Part shown: positions 57,943 through 64,000 of the stretch, piece by piece
How positions within the stretch are numbered: position 1 is the stretch's first letter
Layout: every line of letters begins with the position of its first letter
Assembly (NCBI GenBank): GCA_029245245.1
Contig: JAQWPT010000005.1
Location: 1 to 64,000, forward strand
DNA from: Phycisphaerales bacterium
Lineage (GTDB): Bacteria; Planctomycetota; Phycisphaerae; Phycisphaerales; SM1A02
DNA: 64,000 bases
Direction: 5' to 3'
Made by a program: the position numbers and the translations under genes
The notes under the pieces: model-generated
What the model saw: only the letters and a program-made list of their open reading frames with translations
What the model was told of the DNA's origin: nothing
Databases searched by the model: none

Positions 57943-58551
57943 ATGACCAGCCTCATACCCATCGTGATCGAGAAGGAAGGCCGCGGGGAGCGCGCCTACG
58001 ACATCTTCTCCCGCCTGCTGAAGGATCGGATCGTGTTCTGCAGCGGTCCCGTCTCGGATGGGATGGCGAATCTGATCGTCGCGCAACTGCTGTTCCTGGC
58101 CAACGAGGACCCCGAGTCCGACATCAGTCTCTACGTCAACTCTCCCGGTGGCAGCGTGACAGCAGGCCTCGGGATCATCGACACGATGAACTTCATCCCC
58201 TGTGATGTGGCGACGTTCATCATCGGGCAGGCGGCTTCGATGGGCTCGCTCATCTCCTGCTCCGGTGCCAAGGGAAAGCGGTGCTGCCTTCCCCACTCCA
58301 AGAACCTGATGCACCAGCCACTGCTCGGAGGCGTACTCGAAGGCCAGGCGACCGACCTGGAAATCGAGGCCCGGGAAATGCTCCGACTTCGTGCGCAGCT
58401 CTACGGCATCTATGCCCGTCAAGCGGACAAGACCGAGGAGCAGATCGCATCCGACTGTGAGCGCAACAAGTGGCTTGATGCTGCCGAGATGGCTTCCTAC
58501 GGACTGGCCGATCGGATCATCGAGCGCCTGCCGGGCACGGAAGATTCGTGA
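57943..58551 (+). CDS. clpP: Clp protease proteolytic subunit, paralog 2 with altered triad
   Basis: A 202-residue ClpP in tandem with the preceding one. The nucleophile Ser99 is in the canonical GQAASMGS and His124 in LMHQPL. The position of the catalytic Asp (ERD in most ClpPs) reads ERNKW (Asn175). Asn in this place is known from ClpP1 of Listeria, which works only in a mixed barrel. It is likely to assemble with the first ClpP. The next gene's GTG overlaps its stop by four bases. Confidence 0.95.
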   Translation: MTSLIPIVIEKEGRGERAYDIFSRLLKDRIVFCSGPVSDGMANLIVAQLLFLANEDPESDISLYVNSPGGSVTAGLGIIDTMNFIPCDVATFIIGQAASMGSLISCSGAKGKRCCLPHSKNLMHQPLLGGVLEGQATDLEIEAREMLRLRAQLYGIYARQADKTEEQIASDCERNKWLDAAEMASYGLADRIIERLPGTEDS

Positions 58552-59195
58552 ACGTTGGATCGTGGCTTCGATTCACCCTGAAGCAGGCCATCTTCGCCTG
58601 CCTCCTGTTGGCGATGATCGAACCACTTGCCGGCTGCGACAGCGCCGGTCGCAAGGCCAGCGCCAGGCTTCGCCGACAGGTGCACGATCTCCAGTCGCAG
58701 GTCGCGGACCTGGAGCGACGGGATGCCGAGTTGCGTGTCCAGTTGGAGCAGGTCGACCAGGTGCATCCGGACATCGATCCGGAAGTCCTGACCAGTACGC
58801 CGCAGGTGATGGCGATCAGCCTGTCCTCCTACAGCGGAATGCAGGGCGAGGGAGAGCCTCCGTCGACGATCGAACTCTTCGTCAGCGCCGTCGATGGCCG
58901 GAATCGTCCCTTGCAGATGGTCGGCACGCTCAAGGCGATGGTCCTGCTCATCCCCCGGGACGGGGAACCCGTCCAGCTTGGTGAAGTGTCGTTGGCACCG
59001 TCCGAGCTTCGTGATGCATGGCGAAATGTCTTCGGGACGCCGAGTTACCGGGTGGAGGTCCCGCTCGAGGGCTCCGTGCCACCTGGTACGAAGTCCATGC
59101 ATGTCCGGGTCTTCCACGAAGATGCCCGTACCGGTCGAACCTTCGAGGCCGCCGGCGATGTTCGGGCAACGTCCGTCGAACCGGGAGTAGAATGA
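58548..59195 (+). CDS. putative coiled-coil lipoprotein of unknown function
   Basis: A 215-residue protein. The N-terminal membrane segment ends in a lipobox-like LAGC ([16 protein letters not shown], Cys30). A short coiled coil follows (about 35-72: [21 protein letters not shown]), then a beta-rich domain of about 130 residues with [21 protein letters not shown] and a later [19 protein letters not shown]. No family recognised. It begins with GTG at 58548, overlapping the clpP stop by four bases (GTGA), and is probably co-translated with the proteases, though an envelope protein there is unexpected. Confidence 0.72.
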   Translation: MNVGSWLRFTLKQAIFACLLLAMIEPLAGCDSAGRKASARLRRQVHDLQSQVADLERRDAELRVQLEQVDQVHPDIDPEVLTSTPQVMAISLSSYSGMQGEGEPPSTIELFVSAVDGRNRPLQMVGTLKAMVLLIPRDGEPVQLGEVSLAPSELRDAWRNVFGTPSYRVEVPLEGSVPPGTKSMHVRVFHEDARTGRTFEAAGDVRATSVEPGVE

Positions 59196-59200
59196 ACCCC

Positions 59201-59404
59201 ATGCGAAGAGGCCTGGTCATCACGTTGCTGCTGGGAGGAGCCCTGCTCCTTGGTGGCTGCTACCGACCACTCTTCTCCGAGGATCTTCCCCGGACCCAGT
59301 ACATTGAATACGACGAGGCGAGGAACGGGGTCCAGCCAACCGAGGACCCTGATGTCTTCAACAATCCCACGCCGGCATTGCGGCGGCGACTCGACTCGAA
59401 CTGA
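59201..59404 (+). CDS. small lipoprotein, 67 residues
   Basis: A signal of about 20 residues with lipobox (LVITLLLGGALLLGGC) precedes a short hydrophilic mature part containing QYIEYDEARNGV and a C-terminal RRRLDS. No family recognised. ATG 59192, overlapping the previous stop, is an alternative start. It is too short for much confidence beyond the clear lipobox and the operon position directly after the preceding lipoprotein gene. Confidence 0.65.
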   Translation: MRRGLVITLLLGGALLLGGCYRPLFSEDLPRTQYIEYDEARNGVQPTEDPDVFNNPTPALRRRLDSN

Positions 59405-59514
59405 AACCCTGCAACGTCCGAGAACGCTGGAGGCTTCATGGGTTTCCTGCCTCTTCTTCAAGCCAGATCACGTTCCGGCACGATAAAGAGAGCTGGAGCA
59501 TCAGCAGGCTGATC

Positions 59515-60186
59515 GTGGCGTACTTCCACTCGAAATCACGAGCGAAGCAGGCGATTTCTCGCCGGACCCAGGTTGTCTGGGCGAGCTTTGTCGCATCCAT
59601 GTGCCTGGCAATCGGTTTGCTCAGTCTCGACACCAGTTCCATGGCCACCCGCGGGTTCCCGCTGACGAACCTTGCCGACATCGATGATGTGTTGGATGGT
59701 CGGGATACGGTCTTCGACATCAATGCCCGCCTCGACCGGGGCCGATGGAGCGGCATCGTGATCCATCACCTCGGCCGCCCCTTCGGGACCCCCGAGTCAA
59801 TCCACCGCCAGCATCTGGGGTATGGATACCAGGGCCTGGGGTACCACTTCATCATTGGAAACGGCAATGGACTGGGAGATGGCGAAATCCACGTTGGATA
59901 TCGCTGGGACGACCAGTTGCCGGGGGCACATGTGGTGGGTTCGGCCGGCACCGAACACAATGCCCACTCGATCGGCATCTGCCTGGTCGGCAATGGAGAT
60001 CGGCACCCGTTTACGGATCGCCAGATGACCCACCTGGTCAGGCTGGTCCAGCGGCTCCAGCAGGAACTGCGGATTCCCGCCGATGCGGTCTGGCTCCACA
60101 GTGATTTGGCCGAGGGGGTCCACAATCCGGGCCGTTTCTTCGCTTCCGGGCAGCTTCAGGAGCAACTCCTCGACCCTGCTCGTTGA
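59515..60186 (+). CDS. N-acetylmuramoyl-L-alanine amidase-like (Amidase_2/PGRP fold)
   Basis: A 223-residue protein. An N-terminal membrane anchor or signal (about 20-38: VVWASFVASMCLAIGLLSL) is followed by the amidase fold: IVIHHLGRPFG (first zinc His84/85), GLGYHFIIGNGNG, NAHSIGICLVGNG and WLHSDLAEGVHNPGRFF (His195). In related enzymes the last ligand before PG is Cys or Asp; here it is Asn204 (HNPG), so catalysis is uncertain. GTG start at 59515 with AGCAGG some distance upstream. About 110 bases upstream contain no gene. Confidence 0.82.
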   Translation: MAYFHSKSRAKQAISRRTQVVWASFVASMCLAIGLLSLDTSSMATRGFPLTNLADIDDVLDGRDTVFDINARLDRGRWSGIVIHHLGRPFGTPESIHRQHLGYGYQGLGYHFIIGNGNGLGDGEIHVGYRWDDQLPGAHVVGSAGTEHNAHSIGICLVGNGDRHPFTDRQMTHLVRLVQRLQQELRIPADAVWLHSDLAEGVHNPGRFFASGQLQEQLLDPAR

Positions 60187-60345
60187 TCGGCTCCCTCGAT
60201 CGGACTACCCTAAACGACTCATTTCCACACGACCTCGAGGAGCGTCTCCTCCCGAGGTCTCAACTGCATGACCAACTGGTCTCCTGGTACTCCGGTTTTC
60301 GCCGCACTCTTTCGGCGACCCTTTCAGTTCCGTCCGAGCCTCACG

Positions 60346-61236
60346 ATGTCACCAGCACAGAAGATCGGCAACTTCATGATTCTCGCCAAGCTGGGCGAAG
60401 GCGCGGAGTCGCACATCTATGCCGTGCAGGACAGCAAGACCAAGCAGGTCTGGGCCTTGAAGCATGTCGTCCGCGAGGAGGACAAGGACGCGAGGTTCAT
60501 CGAGCAGGTCGAGCGGGAATACGAGATCGGTTCGAAGTTCGATCACCCTTCCCTGCGGACGATGGTCAAATTGATTCGCCACCGCCGGATGTTCAAGACA
60601 CATTCGGTGTCATTGATCATGGAACTCGTCGATGCCGTGACGCTCGACCAGCGACTGCCGACCAGCCAGACCGAATCCGTGGACATCTTCCGCCGCGTCG
60701 CCGAGGGGCTTCTGCACATGCATGGTCGCGGGTATGTGCACGCGGACATCAAGCCGACGAACATCCTGATCATGGAAGACAGCGGAGTGAAGATCATCGA
60801 TCTCGGCCAGGCGTGCCTGATCGGAACGGTCAAGAAGCGGATCCAGGGAACCCCGGGCTACATGGCTCCGGAGCAGGCCCATCGCCAGGCGATTACTCCC
60901 AAGACCGACATCTACAACCTTGGTGCGATGATGTACTGGGTTCTTGCCCGCGAGGTCATCCCGACCGTCATGCCTCCCAAGGGCAGCGAATCAGCGATCT
61001 TCACCGGGGCGCTCGATACCGGTGAAATCAAGCCTCCGGTTCCACCACACGTGAAAAATCCCAAGGTTCACCCCCTCCTTTCGAGGCAGATCATGGATTG
61101 TGTCCAGATGGACCCCAACGATCGCCCCGCTTCGATGGAGGTCATCGTGAACCGACTGGAATTGATCAAGGATGTGTTGGAGAATCCAGCTGACCCGGCA
61201 CCTGAAATCGTCGGTGACGAGGACACTCGGGACTGA
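60346..61236 (+). CDS. Hanks-type serine/threonine protein kinase, cytosolic
   Basis: A 296-residue kinase without membrane segment. The Gly loop is LGEGAESHIYAV (16-27), the ATP lysine Lys39 (ALKHV), the catalytic loop HADIKPTN (132-139, HAD in place of HRD), the metal-binding DLG (152-154, DFG in most), and the APE motif YMAPEQ. The catalytic Asp134 is intact, so it should be active as a non-RD kinase that does not need activation-loop phosphorylation. ATG 60346 chosen for the family start. The second kinase gene follows after 42 bases. Confidence 0.9.
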   Translation: MSPAQKIGNFMILAKLGEGAESHIYAVQDSKTKQVWALKHVVREEDKDARFIEQVEREYEIGSKFDHPSLRTMVKLIRHRRMFKTHSVSLIMELVDAVTLDQRLPTSQTESVDIFRRVAEGLLHMHGRGYVHADIKPTNILIMEDSGVKIIDLGQACLIGTVKKRIQGTPGYMAPEQAHRQAITPKTDIYNLGAMMYWVLAREVIPTVMPPKGSESAIFTGALDTGEIKPPVPPHVKNPKVHPLLSRQIMDCVQMDPNDRPASMEVIVNRLELIKDVLENPADPAPEIVGDEDTRD

Positions 61237-61278
61237 CTCTTTCCCGGGGCCGCGTACCCTCCCCACTCCGGACTGCGC

Positions 61279-63291
61279 ATGCCCAGCAACCCAGAATCTC
61301 CGAAGCACCATCTGCCAAGCGAGGTAGCGGGGTACTCAGTGACCCGAATGCTCGGCGAAGGCGGCATGTCGGTCGTCTATGCGGCGATGCAGCGCGAGCC
61401 CAAGCGCATGGTGGCCCTGAAGATTCTCAAGGGCTCCAGTTTCCCGCCGTCCGCTCTTCGCCGCTTCAAGCGTGAGATCGAGATCCTCGGAAAGCTGCGT
61501 CATCCAGGTATCGCGCAGGTCTACGATGCCGGGACCTGGGATGACGGTACTGGCGTGAAACCGTACTTCGTGATGGAGTACATCCCCGGCGGCCGCGAGT
61601 TGATGGACTACTTCGAGGCGCGTGACCTGTCGCTTGAGCAGCGACTGAAGGTCTTTGTTCGCATCTGCGCCGCGGTGGATCACGGCCACAAGCGGAAGAT
61701 CGTCCACCGTGATCTCAAGCCCGGAAACATCCTTGTTGATGAGAACGGGGAGGTGAAGGTCATCGACTACGGGGTTGCCCGGGTCTCCGAAGTCGAGGTG
61801 AACTCCCAGACAATGCACACGGAGGCGGGGCGGCTCGTTGGAACGGTGCAGTACATGGCGCCCGAACAGGTCGACATGGCGATGCAGGACATCGACACCC
61901 GGTGTGACGTCTACGCCCTCGGAGTCCTGCTCTACCAGGTCTGTACCGGCAGCATGCCACACGACCTGGACGGACAGCCCATTTTCGAGGCGATGCGGAC
62001 CATTCGTGAGGATGCTGCACCGTCTCCCCGGCAGTCCAACAGCGAGGTGGACCGGGACCTGGAGACGATCATCTTCAAGTGCCTGGAGAAGGAACGCGGT
62101 CGCCGTTACAGCCGGGCCGGTGAGCTTGGGCGGGACCTGCTGCGCTACCTTCGCAGCGAGCCCATCGAGGCTCGTCGAGCCAGTCTGGGCTACCGGGTTC
62201 GACTGGGCCTGCGACGGCATCGAACGGTCGCCCTCTCGTCGGTGGCCGTCCTGCTCATACTCATGCTTGCCGTGGTGGCCATCATCTTCGTGCCCAAGTG
62301 GGCCAGCACGCAGCGGGAGGCGGCACTGCAGTCCCAGATCGATAGCGCCCAGCAGGGCCAGGCCCGGGCCGAGGCGGAGCGTGACGATGCCATGCAGGAG
62401 CAGGCGCCACGGCAGTGGGTTCCACAGCAGCCCTATGTTCTGAAGGGGCTCGACAGTCGGCTCAAGGCCTGCGTCATCAATGCAACGGGGACGGCTTGTT
62501 GTGCGATCACGAAGAGTTCGATCGGCATCTGGACACTTCCAGACGCTCGTCGCTGGACCGGAGGCGATACCGGTGAACTTGATCCGGATCACATCGCCTA
62601 CTCCCGCAACGGTTCCATCGTCGCCATTTCCGGGCGATCCGAGATGGCCTGTTTCGATACCGCCTCCGGTACGAGCCATCGATGGGAACTGCCAAAGCAA
62701 AATCCCGTCTCCCTGGCAGTCAGTGATGATGGATCGATGGTTGCCCTGGGGTTCAGCGACTTCTCCGTATCCCTGTACCAGATCGATGGTCGACGCATCA
62801 CCCGAACCACATCTTCCAGCGGACTGATTACCCATCTTGTCTTCGCAACCGATGACCAGGGACCGATTCTTGCCGGTGTTTCCGATGAGCGACTGACCCT
62901 GTGGCGGGTGGGCGACAGGTTGAAGACGCAGTCCAGGTACTCGATTCCCGTCGGGATTCTGGATGTAGCGTTGAATCCGCATACCTCGCTGGCATACCTG
63001 GTGACGGACACGGGCACCCTGCTGACATGTCCGCTGTCGGGGGACAGCCTCGATGTCCAACGCCAGACCCTGGTTTCCGCCAAGGTTGAACAGGCTGATT
63101 TCGATGCAGGAGGCACCCATGTTCTGCTCGTGGAGAGCGGATCCATATCGGTCTGGTCTCTGGAGCAGACGCAGCGGGAGACGCCCCTGATGCCCCGTGG
63201 CGCCGCCGGCATCTATGCACTGGGTCCCGGCGGCACCATGTTCGCCCACGGCAGCCGACTCGGCGTGGTGACCATCACGCCCCTGAATTGA
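61279..63291 (+). CDS. transmembrane Hanks-type serine/threonine kinase with C-terminal beta-propeller-like domain
   Basis: A 670-residue receptor kinase. The kinase domain (about 18-295) has LGEGGMSVVYAA, ALKILKG, HRDLKPGN (143-150), DYG (163-165), GTVQYMAPEQ and CDVYALGVLLYQ. A basic juxtamembrane stretch is followed by one membrane helix (about 316-338). A Gln/Glu/Ala-rich coiled coil comes next, and about residues 390-670 hold repeating WD-like strands (SIGIWTLPDARRW, VALGFSDFSVSLYQ, SERLTLWRVGD-like, SGSISVWSLEQ). Active kinase predicted; the extracytoplasmic propeller is a likely sensor. Paired with the soluble kinase upstream. Confidence 0.92.
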   Translation: MPSNPESPKHHLPSEVAGYSVTRMLGEGGMSVVYAAMQREPKRMVALKILKGSSFPPSALRRFKREIEILGKLRHPGIAQVYDAGTWDDGTGVKPYFVMEYIPGGRELMDYFEARDLSLEQRLKVFVRICAAVDHGHKRKIVHRDLKPGNILVDENGEVKVIDYGVARVSEVEVNSQTMHTEAGRLVGTVQYMAPEQVDMAMQDIDTRCDVYALGVLLYQVCTGSMPHDLDGQPIFEAMRTIREDAAPSPRQSNSEVDRDLETIIFKCLEKERGRRYSRAGELGRDLLRYLRSEPIEARRASLGYRVRLGLRRHRTVALSSVAVLLILMLAVVAIIFVPKWASTQREAALQSQIDSAQQGQARAEAERDDAMQEQAPRQWVPQQPYVLKGLDSRLKACVINATGTACCAITKSSIGIWTLPDARRWTGGDTGELDPDHIAYSRNGSIVAISGRSEMACFDTASGTSHRWELPKQNPVSLAVSDDGSMVALGFSDFSVSLYQIDGRRITRTTSSSGLITHLVFATDDQGPILAGVSDERLTLWRVGDRLKTQSRYSIPVGILDVALNPHTSLAYLVTDTGTLLTCPLSGDSLDVQRQTLVSAKVEQADFDAGGTHVLLVESGSISVWSLEQTQRETPLMPRGAAGIYALGPGGTMFAHGSRLGVVTITPLN

Positions 63292-63356
63292 CCACCGAGT
63301 GCGGATCCCGGGATGAAATCCGTTCCATTTCCCCTGGTTGGGACGATGATGAGGGC

Positions 63357-64000
63357 ATGGCAGGATTTCTTGGTCGATTGATCGAACGCATCGGGGCACG
63401 CGAGGTCGTGGATCCCGCGGTTCGAACCGCCTTTGATCAGGCCATGGAGATCGAGGGGCGCATCACGCTCATCCGTCCGGATCCCGAGACGGGCTCGATG
63501 CTCTTCCACAAGGTTGGGATGGAATCTCTGGATGAATCGTCCTTTCTGGTGCTGGCCCAGGATGAACTGCCCCTGCAGCCCGGGGACGTCTTCGAAGTAG
63601 CAGTACTCGGCCGAGCCGGGCGTCAGTGCGGGATGGTTGAGTTTCTCGGGAGTGAGCGCGTGCCCAGCGGCGGTCGGATACCGATGACCGGCCATCGATT
63701 CGCCTATCCCCCGAGCATGGATCACAACGAACGCCGCCGTGCCCACCGGGTCTCGGTGGGCTTCGACCTGGCCCCCCTGGCAAGGATCTTCGATGGGCGC
63801 ACCAGCGGACCGGTCGAGGCGGCCATCATGGACCTGAGCATCGGGGGCATGCAGCTCAAGTGCGATGCCCACCCGGATCGATTTGCGTCGGGTCAGTCGA
63901 TCGACTTGGACGTGCAGTTGCCGGATCCCGTGGGTCGCCTGTTGGTGCCGGCACGGGTGGCTTCTGTTCGGCATGATGAGTCGGGGCAGGATCGAATCGG
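63357..64000 (+). CDS. PilZ-domain protein, C-terminally cut by window edge
   Basis: An open frame from ATG 63357 runs to the right edge without stop (about 214 codons). Residues about 1-115 are a globular N-terminal domain (FLGRLIERIGAREVVDPAV..., LPLQPGDVFEVAVLGRAG). A PilZ domain then has the c-di-GMP-binding RRRAHR (126-131) and DLSIGGMQL (159-167). This is the YcgR-like order, with an N-terminal domain before PilZ. It would act as a cytosolic c-di-GMP receptor. It starts 66 bases after the membrane kinase gene. The rest of the protein lies beyond the window. Confidence 0.82.
   Translation, partial: MAGFLGRLIERIGAREVVDPAVRTAFDQAMEIEGRITLIRPDPETGSMLFHKVGMESLDESSFLVLAQDELPLQPGDVFEVAVLGRAGRQCGMVEFLGSERVPSGGRIPMTGHRFAYPPSMDHNERRRAHRVSVGFDLAPLARIFDGRTSGPVEAAIMDLSIGGMQLKCDAHPDRFASGQSIDLDVQLPDPVGRLLVPARVASVRHDESGQDRI

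Noticed and set aside
59188..59193. TAGAAT seven bases before the small lipoprotein ATG
   Set aside because: It coincides with the last codons and stop of the preceding gene (GTA GAA TGA), so it may arise from coding constraint. Not counted in the leaderless set.
1..64000. CRISPR arrays, insertion sequences, prophage genes, integrases, rRNA operon, replication origin
   Set aside because: I looked for direct repeats with spacers, transposase motifs, terminal inverted repeats and rRNA sequence on both strands and saw none. DnaN is present, but no dnaA or cluster of DnaA boxes was noticed near it.

Overview
The window is 64 kb of gene-dense, high-GC bacterial chromosome. It most resembles a planctomycete of the Phycisphaerae/Phycisphaerales type. 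The main evidence is three secreted proteins that end in paired dockerin-like repeats of the form D.N.DGVV.V.DLL.(V/I)I..WG, one of them preceded by a Cys-rich GACC module. FHA and Ser/Thr kinase proteins, a YwlE-like phosphatase, and many housekeeping genes standing alone rather than in their usual operons (dnaN, dnaE, holA, atpG, sucD, mdh) are consistent with this. The lineage is an inference from protein style, not from a marker tree. I see no mobile elements, CRISPR array or rRNA; there is one tRNA-Ile.

Layout. 1-4.3 kb: a cut-off gene and fbp on the minus strand, then thiolase and an Nramp-like transporter on plus. 3.8-9.2 kb (minus): a Met-rich membrane protein, a fungal-type cytosine deaminase, a lipoprotein, UbiX, and an HlyD/TolC efflux pair. 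9.4-14.6 kb (plus): uracil phosphoribosyltransferase, an orphan DNA methyltransferase, a phosphoesterase, TsaB, then two proteins with degenerate receiver domains. 14.6-24.8 kb: DnaE, an aminotransferase, and an envelope block around LptB with PEGA and coiled-coil partners. 24.9-31.8 kb (plus): arginine-phosphatase-like protein, RpiB, ThiE, Na+/H+ antiporter, PhnP-like hydrolase, solitary AtpG, PduO-type adenosyltransferase, GAPDH. 31.8-41.7 kb: potassium channel, MOSC protein, secreted proteins, Mdh, tRNA-Ile, a sugar dehydrogenase, a metallo-beta-lactamase-fold protein, and a thiol-redox group (a rhodanese lacking its cysteine, a DsbD alpha-domain protein, a redoxin). 41.8-54.9 kb: DnaN, transketolase, TPR lipoprotein, QueF, RdgB, phosphoesterase, a beta-barrel, PurM, a LamG/dockerin protein, SucD, a lipoprotein. 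55-64 kb: HolA, an FHA histidine kinase, a ClpP pair, lipoproteins, an amidase, two Ser/Thr kinases, and a cut-off PilZ protein.

How the genes fit together. Central carbon metabolism is well represented (fbp, gap, transketolase, rpiB, mdh, sucD, thiolase). Cytosine deaminase plus Upp gives a cytosine to uracil to UMP salvage route. Three DNA polymerase III subunits (alpha, beta, delta) lie here separately. The arginine-phosphatase-like protein and the two ClpPs could belong to one protein-quality-control pathway.

Two genome-style features stand out. Many genes have a TANNNT hexamer ending only 5-8 bases before ATG and no Shine-Dalgarno sequence, which points to leaderless transcripts. Several convergent gene pairs abut exactly at a shared TGATCA.
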